From assembly GCA_018141785.1 (NCBI GenBank), contig CP073341.1:1969422-2033421 (forward strand): a stretch of DNA of 64,000 bases, read 5' to 3'. Positions 7,121-16,355 of the stretch are shown one piece after another. Every line of letters begins with the position of its first letter. Position 1 is the stretch's first letter. Below the pieces are notes generated by a model, which ran no database searches, was not told where the DNA came from, and saw nothing but the letters and a program-made list of their open reading frames with translations. This DNA is from Candidatus Paraprochloron terpiosi LD05. GTDB taxonomy: Bacteria > Cyanobacteriota > Cyanobacteriia > Cyanobacteriales > Prochloraceae. Made by a program: the position numbers and the translations under genes.

Positions 7121-8798
7121 AGCTATAAATAGTTTGAGTTTGTAACTTATCACAGAGTTGGGAAGGTTTATCACTCAAAGAGAAAGTTTGTCGTTCCAAC
7201 TTTACTTGTAAACCCAACATGGGATCCTCCCCAGGAGAAACCAGAAACTCCAACCGTTTAATGTGCTCCCAACTGATAAGATTATCTAATATCTGCCCGA
7301 ACGCCTCCACATAAGGATGATGAGTATCTTCATACCAATTCCGTGTAGCTATATGAGGTTGGTCAAACCCCAGGTGAACGATGAGAGAAGGTTTCCCAAA
7401 AAGAGCGATCGCCACTGGTCTATTTTCTTCCTGCAATAATAAATCATGAGAATTAACTAGATAGCGCAATTTCTCCAACTTCTCGTACCTTTCCCTCACC
7501 TCCAATAGTTCTACCCACTCTATTCCCAGGGTAACGAGATAGGTTTGTAACAGAAAATGTCCTAATTTGTGGGCTTTAGTAGCTAAATAACCAGAGTTAT
7601 AGTCATTTGACTCAATTAATAAAGGTACTCGTTCTACTACCTCCAACCCATAACCCTTCAAGCCGGCAATTTTCCGGGGATTATTGGTAATCAAGCGAAT
7701 TTGCTGCACTCCTAAATCGTTGAGTATTTGGGCACCCATGCCATAATCCCGCAAATCGGCGGGAAAACCCAAACGTTCGTTGGCTTCCACCGTATCCAAA
7801 CCCAAATCTTGTAAAGAATAAGCCTTCAACTTATTCACTAAACCAATGCCTCTTCCCTCCTGACGGAGATAAACCACCACACCGCAACCAGCACTTTCAA
7901 TCATTTTTAATGCTGCTTGCAACTGCATACGACAGTCACAGCGCAGGGAACCTAATGCGTCCCCAGTTAAGCATTCTGAGTGCATCCGCACCATGACAGT
8001 TTTTGCTGCAAACCCCTTTGGGTTACCCTTAACAATAGCTATATGCTCTGTATTATCCAGGGTATTCCGGTAACCGTAAATCTGGAATTTCCCAAACTGA
8101 CTTGGGAATTCTGCCACCGTCTCTCGATAGACAAACCTTGCCTGTTGGGTACCTTGGGCATCGTGTTGGAGGCGATAACTGATTAAATCGGCAATGCTAA
8201 TTAATTTAAGCTGATGTTTTTTGGCATAAACTATTAATTCAGGCAACCGGGCCATGGAACCGTCCGGGTTTTGGATTTCGCAAATCACCCCTGCTGGATA
8301 TAATCCCGCCAGTCGTGCCAAGTCCACTGCTGCTTCTGTATGACCTGCCCGTTTGAGAACACCCCCGTTTCGAGCACGGATGGGAAAGATATGACCGGGG
8401 CGACGCAAATCTTCCGGTCTGGTTTTCGGATCTATGGCTGCCTGAATGGTGCGGGCACGGTCTTCTGCGGAAATCCCTGTACTTACCCCCAGATGAGGGG
8501 CAGCGTCTATACTAACGGTGAAAGCAGTTTGATTGCTATCAGTATTATTACTTACCATTAAAGGTAAATCCAGAGCATCGAGGCGATCCCCTGAAAGAGC
8601 TAAACAAATCAATCCCCTGGCTCTCACAGCCATGAAATTAATCAAATCGGGGGTGGCAAATTGGGCCGCACAAATCAGATCCCCTTCGTTTTCTCGGTTT
8701 TCGTCATCTACGACCACAATAGCACGACCTGCCTTCAGAGATGCCAAGGCAGCATCAATTGAGTCAAATGTAAAAGAATTGTGGGGCAATGCTTCCAC
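7098..8798 (-). CDS. ribBA: Bifunctional 3,4-dihydroxy-2-butanone-4-phosphate synthase / GTP cyclohydrolase II
   Basis: RibBA makes the two starting compounds of riboflavin synthesis. The N-terminal domain (about 1-210) carries [16 protein letters not shown], the acidic metal and substrate site of the butanone-phosphate synthase. The second domain (about 215-420) has the zinc site [16 protein letters not shown] and RQEGRGIGL of GTP cyclohydrolase II. A C-terminal extension of roughly 150 residues without known catalytic motifs follows, as in other cyanobacterial RibBA proteins. At 566 residues it is full length. It is transcribed toward the PIN gene and away from argC. No FMN riboswitch consensus is visible in the short gap upstream. 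Confidence 0.95.
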   Translation of the reverse strand: MEALPHNSFTFDSIDAALASLKAGRAIVVVDDENRENEGDLICAAQFATPDLINFMAVRARGLICLALSGDRLDALDLPLMVSNNTDSNQTAFTVSIDAAPHLGVSTGISAEDRARTIQAAIDPKTRPEDLRRPGHIFPIRARNGGVLKRAGHTEAAVDLARLAGLYPAGVICEIQNPDGSMARLPELIVYAKKHQLKLISIADLISYRLQHDAQGTQQARFVYRETVAEFPSQFGKFQIYGYRNTLDNTEHIAIVKGNPKGFAAKTVMVRMHSECLTGDALGSLRCDCRMQLQAALKMIESAGCGVVVYLRQEGRGIGLVNKLKAYSLQDLGLDTVEANERLGFPADLRDYGMGAQILNDLGVQQIRLITNNPRKIAGLKGYGLEVVERVPLLIESNDYNSGYLATKAHKLGHFLLQTYLVTLGIEWVELLEVRERYEKLEKLRYLVNSHDLLLQEENRPVAIALFGKPSLIVHLGFDQPHIATRNWYEDTHHPYVEAFGQILDNLISWEHIKRLEFLVSPGEDPMLGLQVKLERQTFSLSDKPSQLCDKLQTQTIYSFKDLALN

Positions 8799-8864
8799 GA
8801 GTTTTCTTGTTTAGGGAGAATTTATTAATTATAGCGCCCCTAATTTATAATATTTGCACTAAAA

Positions 8865-8893
8865 TGCGCGCAAAGACGCAAAGGCGCAAAGGA
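8865..8893. repeat. Heptamer repeat (cgcaaag type) upstream of argC
   Basis: The units cgcaaagacgcaaaggcgc and the following caaagg end seven bases before the argC ATG. They lie where a ribosome binding site should be and overlap the spurious N-terminal extension of the frame. Confidence 0.75.
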
Positions 8894-8899
8894 AGTATT

Positions 8900-9946
8900 A
8901 TGGGTTTACCAGTGGGTATTATCGGTGCATCGGGGTATGGCGGTGTACAATTAGTGCGACTGTTAACAGAGCACCCCGAGGTAGAAATCGTCTACTTAGG
9001 AGGGGATAGCAGTGCGGGGAAGAAGTTTGCCCAGTTGTATCCTCACCTGAGTCATGGGGTAAAATTAACTATAGAAGCAATCGACTTAGAGGCCATCGCT
9101 GGACGGTGTGAGGCGGTATTTCTCGCTTTACCCAACGGTTTAGCTTGTAAAATGGCACCTACTTTGGTGGAGAAAGGGTGTAAAGTGTTGGACTTATCCG
9201 CCGATTATCGTTTTCGGGACTTGAATACTTATACAGCATGGTATGGAACCGAACGAACTGATAGGGCGATCGCAAGTGAAGCAGTTTACGGTTTACCAGA
9301 ATTATATCGCCAGGAGATTCAAAGAGCAAGTTTAATTGGTTGTCCCGGTTGCTATCCCACTACCAGTTTACTAGCTTTGGCTCCCCTTCTCAAACAGGGA
9401 TTAATTTTGCCCGAAACCGTTATTATTGATGCAAAGTCTGGCACTTCTGGTGGGGGGCGTCAAGCCAAAACCCACTTATTACTGGCAGAGGCTGATCAAT
9501 CTTTGGGGGCTTATGGAGTTGCTCGACACCGCCATACCCCAGAAATAGAGCAAATATGCAGCAGCTTAATCGCTAGGGATGTGAAGGTGCAATTTACTCC
9601 TCACCTGGTTCCCATGGTACGGGGTATTTTAGCTACTGTCTACGCTACTCTCAGAGATCCGGGGTTAGTGCGGGAAGATTTGCTAACTATCTATCATTCC
9701 TTTTATCGGGCTGCCCCGTTTGTGAAGATTTTGCCCAAGGGAGTTTATCCCCAAACTAAGTGGACTATGGGTACAAATCTCTGTTATATTGGAGTAGAAG
9801 TGGACCAAAGAACCGACAGAGTCATTGTCATGTCAGCAACGGATAATTTGCTCAAGGGACAGTCAGGACAAGCAGTACAATGTTTGAATCTCATGATGGG
9901 TTGCGAGGAAACTTTGGGTTTACCTCAATTGAGCTTTTATCCTTAA
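8900..9946 (+). CDS. argC: N-acetyl-gamma-glutamyl-phosphate reductase
   Basis: ArgC reduces N-acetyl-glutamyl phosphate to the semialdehyde with NADPH, the third step of arginine synthesis. The protein from ATG 8900 is 348 residues, the normal length. The Rossmann start is [18 protein letters not shown], the catalytic Cys is in [12 protein letters not shown], and the catalytic His is in [11 protein letters not shown]. The frame runs 37 codons further upstream to 8789, but that includes the repeat and overlaps the start of the divergent ribBA, so I reject it. It is monocistronic, with a 36-bp gap to the PBP gene downstream. Confidence 0.95.
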   Translation: MGLPVGIIGASGYGGVQLVRLLTEHPEVEIVYLGGDSSAGKKFAQLYPHLSHGVKLTIEAIDLEAIAGRCEAVFLALPNGLACKMAPTLVEKGCKVLDLSADYRFRDLNTYTAWYGTERTDRAIASEAVYGLPELYRQEIQRASLIGCPGCYPTTSLLALAPLLKQGLILPETVIIDAKSGTSGGGRQAKTHLLLAEADQSLGAYGVARHRHTPEIEQICSSLIARDVKVQFTPHLVPMVRGILATVYATLRDPGLVREDLLTIYHSFYRAAPFVKILPKGVYPQTKWTMGTNLCYIGVEVDQRTDRVIVMSATDNLLKGQSGQAVQCLNLMMGCEETLGLPQLSFYP

Positions 9947-9982
9947 GGAGGCTATAATAAATTAGGCTCCCTAGTAGCACCA

Positions 9983-12246
9983 ATGAGCAACAATCCCCAG
10001 CAACCACAAACCAGAATTTCCCGGAGAGTTACCCAGGGAGTGCGAACAGTTGTTCATTTTACAGCAACTGCGCTCAAACCCAATGCGAAAGTCCCGGAAA
10101 TTTGGGTAAAAAACCCCCAAAATCAAAACCAACCCGAAGAAAAAAAGAAGCTCCTCAAGGATAAGTATACCTTAGGGCGCAGCAATAAATGCGACATTAC
10201 GGTGAATAATGATATAGTCAGTCATACCCATTTGTCCTTGACTCAGCATAGCAAACGTACCCGATGCTTTATTCTCAAAGATGAAAACTCCTCCAATGGG
10301 ACTTACATCAAAAAACGTAGGCTGACAAAACCAGTTACGCTGTACCACGGCGATCGCTTTTCCCTCGGAAAGTCCCAACTGAAAGATGCGGTGCAAATTA
10401 AATATCACAATCCGCCCCCGTGGTGGGTATTTTTGTTGCGCTATTTTCTCTATGGTACAGGAGGTATATGTGCTCTGTTCTGCTTGTGGATAGGCTATGA
10501 GTGGAGTAAAATTGACGTCAAACCCATACCGGAAACAACTAGAAATCCTGTCCTTGTTTTGGATAGAAATGGGCAAAAACTGTCTAGTTCACCCACTGAA
10601 AGCCATCGAGAATTAGAAAAATTGGAGGACTTTTCCCCCCACTTAGTAAATGCTCTCCTAGCTTCAGAAGATAGTCGTTATTATTGGCATTTAGGGGTGG
10701 ATCCTATTGGTATTGCCCGTGCTGTGAAAGTATCCCTGGAAGGTAAGGGTATCAAACAAGGAGCTAGTACCATTACCCAACAGTTAGCCCGCAGTCTCTA
10801 TGGAAACGTAGGCAGGGAAAATACTGCTGGACGGAAGGTGCGGGAAATTATAACCGCATTAAAGTTAGAAGCTGTCTACAGCAAGGATGAAATCCTCAAA
10901 ACTTATTTGAATCGAGTATATCTGGGAGTTGGCAAATACGGTTTTGAAGATGCAGCTCAGTTTTACTTCGATAAATCGGCGTCCTATGTTAACATTTCCG
11001 AAGCTGCAACCTTAGTAGCCATTTTACCCGGCCCCAATATTTACAATCCAGTGAAGGATTACGATGCAGCGGTTCAGTTGCGCAATCGAATCATTAAGCG
11101 TATGCTTCAACAGGAGATGATAACAGAAGAAGAGGCGAAAAAAGCGAGGCGATCGCGCATTGAAGTGAGTCCAAAAGCACGGAAAGCCTTCTCTAGTAAC
11201 AGCCGTGCCCCCTACTTCTACGACTATGTATTCCAGCAACTTTCTCATCCCTCTATCTTAGGGGCAGATTTAGCTAAGGAAGGAAATTTTATCATCGAAA
11301 CCACCTTAGATATCCAGATCCAGGAGAAAGCAGAAGCAGCACTGGGAGATATAATGAAAAAAGAAGGTTCTCGTCTTGGCTTTAATCAAGGAGCACTAGT
11401 AACTTTAGATAGCAGTACCGGGGAAATACTCGCTCTCATAGGGGGGGTAGACTACAATCAGAGTCAGTATAATCGGGCGACGGTAGCTTTGCGACAGCCT
11501 GGATCTACCTTTAAAGTCTTTGCCTATGCAGCAGCCATAGAAAAAGGTATCCCCCCTTATAAATTATACTCCTGCGATCCCTTAACCTGGAAAGGTCAAA
11601 AGTATAAAGGTTGCGAACGTAGTAATACGGGGGAAATTGATATGTATCAAGCAGTAGCCCAGTCCGAGAATGCCGTTGCTTTAAGAGTAGCACAAGATGT
11701 GGGTCTCAAACAAGTAGTAGACATGGCCCAACACCTGGGAATAAAATCCAAATTGAATCCCGTACCTGGCTTAGTATTGGGACAAAGCGAAGTGAATGTG
11801 TTGGAAATGACTGGAGCTTATGCTACATTTGCCAATGGTGGTATTTGGTATTCTCCCCACCCTATTAAAACAATTCGAGATAGCAGCGATTGTGATAACC
11901 CCCAAGACTATCAAACCTGTCGGATAATTTACTCCTTCGAGAATGAAGACAAGACGTCAAAAAAGGTACTAGACAGGGAAATAGCAGATACAATTACTAT
12001 ATTATTACAAAGTGTAGTACGGCAAGGTACGGGGGCAGAGCAAAGGTGGGACGGAGAGAAGCGGGGAAAACTGGAACCACCAACAAAAACGTTGACCTCT
12101 GGTTTATCGGTTACCTACCTAACGACCAATTAGTGACAGGAATTTGGTTAGGTAACGACAACAATAAACCCACCAGAGGTAGTAGCAGTCAAGCAGCAGC
12201 ATTGTGGGGTCAATATATGAAAGCAGTGGTAACCAATAACCATTAA
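9983..12246 (+). pseudogene. FHA-domain class A penicillin-binding protein, frameshifted before the KTG motif
   Basis: The first frame (9983-12133) encodes an FHA domain (about 62-130, GRSNKCD, SSNGTY), a membrane segment (about 148-172), a GT51 glycosyltransferase (catalytic Glu in LLASEDSRYY, about residue 229) and a transpeptidase domain with S508-x-x-K511 (PGSTFK) and S561-E-N563. Near 12040-12050 the frame leaves the family sequence and ends in an unrelated tail. One frame over, AGKTGTTNKNVDLWFIGYL continues to 12246. Loss of one G in the run at about 12042-12048 (aaaggtggg) explains it. Without recoding the product lacks KTG and cannot cross-link peptidoglycan. The FHA domain suggests control by Ser/Thr kinases. 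Sequencing error is possible. Confidence 0.85.
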
Positions 12247-12263
12247 TCAAGTTGATTAATGGT
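12239..12263. terminator. 12-bp perfect palindrome at the end of the PBP gene
   Basis: ACCATTAATCAA and TTGATTAATGGT are perfect complements around a single G and overlap the PBP stop codon. A weaker GCACC/GGTGC hairpin follows at about 12267-12282. No T run follows, so a terminator role between two convergent genes is inferred from position only. Confidence 0.4.
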
Positions 12264-12290
12264 GCAGCACCCTGTTAGGTGCATAATAAC

Positions 12291-12653
12291 TTATAAATAT
12301 GTAACTCTGTTGTTATTATCGATTCGTATATGTTTTAAGCGTTGAAGTTCAGAAACTATTTGTTCTTTCTCGGAATCCGAAATCCCGCCTTGAAACTGAA
12401 ACATTGAATCTATTGAGTTTAGAAGAGACCTTGTCTTACTTGGCTTAAGCTTTTTGAGTCTTTCAATGACGTATTGAATTATTTCGACACTATCTTTGGA
12501 AATTGGTGAAGCTTTCCGACTGTTTTCAACCCGTTTTTGAGGATTTTGATTTTCCTCTTCTTTCCTAGCTAACTGTATCAATAACTGCGCCAAACGGAAC
12601 TTATCTCTATATTCAAGCTCCTTGCATAAGTCAGCTATCTCATCATAGGTCAT
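12291..12653 (-). CDS. Hypothetical cyanobacterial protein
   Basis: A 120-residue soluble protein starting MTYDEIADLCKELEYRDKF. The first 35 residues look like the short helical motif (levels of Leu, Gln and Arg, ending LIQLARKEEE) found at the start of many small cyanobacterial proteins. The second half contains KPSKTRSLLNSIDSMFQFQG, a recurring LxxSI..MFQFQGG block, then a basic C-terminus. I recognise the pattern but know no function. It is convergent with the PBP gene and lies just downstream of the damaged PadR gene in the same direction (49 bp), with which it may be co-transcribed. Confidence 0.55.
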   Translation of the reverse strand: MTYDEIADLCKELEYRDKFRLAQLLIQLARKEEENQNPQKRVENSRKASPISKDSVEIIQYVIERLKKLKPSKTRSLLNSIDSMFQFQGGISDSEKEQIVSELQRLKHIRIDNNNRVTYL

Positions 12654-12701
12654 GGCACTTCTTCTGTTGTCAACTTACTATTGCATTACATCCTGGACTA
12701 A

Positions 12702-12971
12702 TTAAAGGTAGTACTTCCGTCTTGCGCCCCCTGTTTCTTCTACGTGGTCTCCCCAACCCCAAGTAACCAGCCCTTTTTTCTCCAACCTGTTCAAAGCAGG
12801 GTACAAACTGCCAAATCCCAACTTGCGCCCCAGTCTGTCTTCCCTCTCAAAATTGAGATAATCCAGAATTTTCAGTCCGTATAATTCCCTTCTTCCTTTC
12901 AGCACAGTGAGAATATCCTCATCTATCGCTTAAAGCTTTATCGGTACTACCTTTTGCTGTTTTTTAGCCAT
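12702..12971 (-). pseudogene. PadR-family transcriptional regulator with an in-frame ochre codon
   Basis: From ATG 12969-12971 the frame reads MAKKQQKVVPIKL, then TAA (12930-12932), then continues in the same frame AIDEDILTVLKGRRELYGLK to 12702. The second part is a winged-helix PadR domain, with GSLYPALNRLEKKGLVTWGW and a terminal ARRKYYL. The PadR fold normally begins with the sequence lying across the stop, so the gene was whole before the nonsense change. A CTG or TTG restart inside the domain would drop the first helix. PadR proteins repress nearby genes; no target is evident. Confidence 0.65.
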
Positions 12972-13169
12972 GCATGACCTCCGTTAAACTTGTTCAACAT
13001 ATCCATAGTACTATAAAAACATATAATAGTCAAGTCAAACTTTGCGTCTTTGCGGCTTTGCGCGAAACAATTCTATATCTGTACTTATCTGCGGTTATAA
13101 TTTTCCTGCGAGTCGGATGCGGGCGATACAATGCCATAATAAACAATGACCCAAAATCGAGGTTGAGCT

Positions 13170-13205
13170 ATGATTTCGACAGCTCCAAAAATTATCTACC
13201 CTGAA
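13170..13205 (+). pseudogene. 5' stub of an Uma2 gene
   Basis: The first twelve codons (MISTAPKIIYPE) and at least 25 bp of leader are the same as at the Uma2 genes at 21336 and 22548, including the cgcgaaac repeat further upstream at about 13053. Directly after codon 12 the sequence switches to a copy of the small gene normally found downstream of Uma2 (compare 23405-23626). An internal deletion removed the body of the Uma2 gene. Confidence 0.75.
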
Positions 13206-13210
13206 ACGAC

Positions 13211-13392
13211 TTACTTATTTAGAAAAGCCAAAAACGCCACAACTATAGCCACTGAATCCCCTCTTCCCTCAATAAGACTTGACAAGGTAGATAAAAAGTG
13301 CTTAGACTGGTTGTCAGGTAATAAATTAGAGGGTTCATTGGCATTTACTGTATCATGGGATACGGTGGGATTAGACAATTTATTTCATTCAT
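13211..13392 (-). pseudogene. Degenerate copy of the small membrane protein gene at 23405-23626
   Basis: Reading the minus strand gives NQSKHFLSTLSSLIEGRGDSVA, clearly related to NQSKHFLSTLLSLIQGRSDSVA of the 23405-23626 product. The start is broken by a small insertion and the C-terminal membrane segment is altered. It lies against the Uma2 stub at 13170. The next 209 bp up to the ABC ATPase gene hold one ggtgggcattgcctacc palindrome and nothing else I can identify. Confidence 0.6.
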
Positions 13393-13601
13393 TTTAGGTT
13401 CAAACTCCTTGTTAAACAAATACATTGGTAGCAAGTAGGGTGGGCATTGCCTACCTTCATGAGTCTGATAGATTAAACAGGGATACCATTATGCCTCTTG
13501 AAATCCTATTATCTCCCTTAACCTAAACCCTACTTTAAATACTTGGATCTATTCCATGGAATCGAAGAGCGCTTGGTGTATTTGCTAACTTCTGTTCAAC
13601 A

Positions 13602-14378
13602 TTAATCACTATTACTAGTTGCAACATCTCTCCCACTTAAAAGATCCACAATAATATCCTTGTAATCCTGAAAAGTTGAATGACGTTTGATAGAATGGTC
13701 TCGATTCAGAGGTAAATTAATACTCAGTTTCCGTTGGATTTGTCCTGGTCGAGAGGTCATCACATAGACTCGCTGGGAAAGAAACACCGCTTCTTCAACA
13801 TCGTGAGTAATCATGAAGATAGTAATACCTAGTCGCTGCCATAGCTCTAAGATGAACTCTTGCATTGATGCTTTGGTTTGAATATCCAATGCGCCAAATG
13901 GTTCATCCATCAACAAGACCTTGGGATGGCAGGCTAAAGCGCGGGCGATGGCCACCCTTTGCTTCATCCCTCCTGATAGTTCTTTAGGGTAGGCATTGGT
14001 AAACTGACTAAGACCAACCACTTCTAAATATTCTTTTACCCGAACTCGCCGTTCTTTAGGCTTTATTCCTTGTAATTTAAGGCCAAAACCAACATTATCC
14101 ATAGCAGTCATCCAGGGGTAGAGGGTATAGTTTTGAAAGACAACCCCGCGATCCGCACCGGGTCCAATCACCTCTGCACCATCCATTTTGATTTTACCTG
14201 TAGTTGGAGTCTCCAAACCTGCAATGAGACGAAGGAGGGTTGATTTCCCGGAACCAGAAGTTCCAACAGCACCAACAAATTCCCCCGTTTCAATGTGCAT
14301 GTTGATATCTTTCAGAGCCATAAGGCTGCCCTGTCGAGTCTGAAACTGTTTGTAGACGTGAATCGCTTCCAAATGCAT
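13602..14378 (-). CDS. ABC transporter ATP-binding protein (guanidine uptake operon)
   Basis: A 258-residue ATPase of the nitrate/sulfonate/taurine (SsuB/TauB) type. Walker A is GTSGSGKST, the signature is LSGGMKQRVAIARAL, Walker B is VLLMDEPFGALD and the switch His is in MITHDVEEAVFL. It powers import by the permease encoded immediately upstream (12-bp gap). Sequence alone would suggest sulfonate or nitrate; the guanidine assignment rests on the guanidine hydrolase at the head of the operon. It is the last gene of the operon. Confidence 0.85.
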   Translation of the reverse strand: MHLEAIHVYKQFQTRQGSLMALKDINMHIETGEFVGAVGTSGSGKSTLLRLIAGLETPTTGKIKMDGAEVIGPGADRGVVFQNYTLYPWMTAMDNVGFGLKLQGIKPKERRVRVKEYLEVVGLSQFTNAYPKELSGGMKQRVAIARALACHPKVLLMDEPFGALDIQTKASMQEFILELWQRLGITIFMITHDVEEAVFLSQRVYVMTSRPGQIQRKLSINLPLNRDHSIKRHSTFQDYKDIIVDLLSGRDVATSNSD

Positions 14379-14390
14379 GATTTTGAGTTC

Positions 14391-15236
14391 CTAATCAACT
14401 GCCCAACGGCAACTTACCCGCAACAAAACTCGAAAACTCAAATCGATGGCAAAGCCTATCAATCCCAAAATTATCAGACAAGCAAAAATTTCATCGGTTC
14501 GGAAAAAACGCTGGGCTAGTTCAATTCGTTTCCCTAAACCTTCAGTGGCAGCAACCAACTCCGCCACCACAACCAAATTCCAGGATGCCGCCATATTGAT
14601 GCGGAAAGCATCAATGATATTTGGAATTACATAAGGGGTAATCACCTGAAGCAGCACTTGCCAACGTCTCCCTCCTAGGGTGTAAGTTGCTTCTATCAAC
14701 TCTTTCGGTACAAATTTCACAGCATCCATAATCATCAAGATATTGAAAAAGACTGTACCGATAAAAATCAAAGCGATTTTGGGGGGTTCTTCAAGACCTA
14801 AATAGATTATTAGTAGCGGCACGAAGGCTGGGGCAGGCATGTAACGAACAATCCCAAAGATAGGCTCTGTCAGAGAACGAATACTGGCAAAGGTTCCCAT
14901 GGCAATGCCAAGGGGGGCAGCTACCACTGCTGCGAGAAAAAAGCCTGTCCCAACCCGAAAGCAACTGGCAGTGATGTCTTGAAGCAAAACTCCTGATTGC
15001 CAGAGTCGAACCAAGGCATTGATAACTTGAGGGGGGGAGGGCAAAAACTTTGGGTGTACAAGACCTGAAGTGGAAAGAACCCACCAAGCAAGGAACGGAA
15101 CGACAACGGAGAGAACAATCAGCAAACTACTGAATGAGGGGGGAATATCCTCCCCAATGCGCCAGAAGACGGTTGGTTTTAACCCTTGTACTGGAGTTCC
15201 TGATGATTGATGTAAGGGTTTGATTGTTAGTTTCAC
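14391..15236 (-). CDS. ABC transporter permease (guanidine uptake operon)
   Basis: A 281-residue membrane protein with about six transmembrane segments and the EAA loop typical of binding-protein-dependent permeases (ELIEATYTLGGRRWQVLLQVITP). It belongs to the SsuC/TauC-like group. It is spaced 30 bp from the binding-protein gene and 12 bp from the ATPase gene, consistent with one transcript. Cyanobacterial transporters of this group next to ureohydrolases have been tied to guanidine; the substrate here is inferred from that context. Confidence 0.85.
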   Translation of the reverse strand: MKLTIKPLHQSSGTPVQGLKPTVFWRIGEDIPPSFSSLLIVLSVVVPFLAWWVLSTSGLVHPKFLPSPPQVINALVRLWQSGVLLQDITASCFRVGTGFFLAAVVAAPLGIAMGTFASIRSLTEPIFGIVRYMPAPAFVPLLIIYLGLEEPPKIALIFIGTVFFNILMIMDAVKFVPKELIEATYTLGGRRWQVLLQVITPYVIPNIIDAFRINMAASWNLVVVAELVAATEGLGKRIELAQRFFRTDEIFACLIILGLIGFAIDLSFRVLLRVSCRWAVD

Positions 15237-15266
15237 CGATATTTCTATTTCTCCTGCTAGGGTTTT

Positions 15267-16295
15267 TTAACTGTTCTCAGCAGCGTAGGCTTTGATGAAC
15301 CGATCATCAAAGATAGCTTTCAAGTCTGGGGCTTCCGGGATAAACCCAACACCAACCATGAAGTCAGCCATACGCTCTGCTGCAAAGGGCATATGCTTCA
15401 TGTTGTCTCCTGGACTGAAGGCTTCCAGATTATCTTGGAGGGTAAAAAAGCGAGTTCCGGCCTTAAATTGCTCCAATTCTTTCGGTGTCACTCCAGCTCG
15501 TTTAGCAATGATTTCATCTGCTTGTTTGGGGTTGTCTGCCATGAACTGAAGAATATCAAACCAGGTATTCACTAAGGCTTGAACTTGACCGGGCTGCTCA
15601 TTAATTAGTTTTTTACTCACCACGAGCAAATCAGGAATTGCACCAGGGTATTCTGCGGAGGTAATCAGTTCCTTACTCCCTTCTCGTTGCAGCGCAATGA
15701 GCCAAAATGGAGCAAAAGCTCCCACTGCATCAGCTTTGCCTGCTACAAATGCCGCTGCTGCTGCGCCGGTCTCTAAGGGGACAATTTCTACATCGGAGCG
15801 GGACATGCCGTTATCTTTCAAAGCCAGGGTCAAGAGAAAATCATTCACTACCCCTTCTTCGATCGCCACTTTTTTCCCTTTCAGATCCTGGATAGTGTTA
15901 ATTTCAGCAGAGACAATAATCTTGTCATTCCCTGCGGAATTATCATTCACTAAGACCGCTACTTGCCCATTAACAGCATCTGCAGCAAAGGAAATTGTGT
16001 CGTTGAGGGTTTGACAATTACCATCCAATTGCCCAGCTGCGAATGCTTCCATAGACTCAATGTAACCATCGAACCATTTTAGTTGGACATTGGCGCCGTT
16101 TTTCTCAAATAACCCTTCTTTCTCGGCGATCGCCCAAGGCCACCATCCCGCCCAACTACTGTAGCCAATTACAATAGGTTTAGGATTAGATGGTGCATTA
16201 GTTGATGTTTGCTGTGGGGCTTGGGTACAACTAATGGTGATAATCAATGTACATAGGAACACTGATACCAGGGAAAATAGACGTTTAAATTTCAA
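15267..16295 (-). CDS. ABC transporter substrate-binding lipoprotein (guanidine uptake operon)
   Basis: A 342-residue NMT1/SsuA-like periplasmic binding protein. The N-terminus is a signal peptide with a plausible lipobox (IITISC, Cys at about 23), so it is probably anchored to the membrane. The body begins VIGYSSWAGWWPWAIAEKEG, where the cluster of Trp residues could form a cation-binding pocket, a point that would suit guanidinium. It sits 60 bp downstream of the ureohydrolase and 30 bp upstream of the permease. The ligand is not proven by sequence. Confidence 0.85.
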   Translation of the reverse strand: MKFKRLFSLVSVFLCTLIITISCTQAPQQTSTNAPSNPKPIVIGYSSWAGWWPWAIAEKEGLFEKNGANVQLKWFDGYIESMEAFAAGQLDGNCQTLNDTISFAADAVNGQVAVLVNDNSAGNDKIIVSAEINTIQDLKGKKVAIEEGVVNDFLLTLALKDNGMSRSDVEIVPLETGAAAAAFVAGKADAVGAFAPFWLIALQREGSKELITSAEYPGAIPDLLVVSKKLINEQPGQVQALVNTWFDILQFMADNPKQADEIIAKRAGVTPKELEQFKAGTRFFTLQDNLEAFSPGDNMKHMPFAAERMADFMVGVGFIPEAPDLKAIFDDRFIKAYAAENS

Positions 16296-16355
16296 GACGA
16301 CCTCCTGAGCAGAATAAACAGATAGAATCTAAAAAGTTCAATGGGGTATCAGAGG

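Noticed and set aside
14791-15118. Minus-strand frames overlapping the permease gene
   Set aside because: They are out-of-frame shadows of the permease, without family motifs or start signals.
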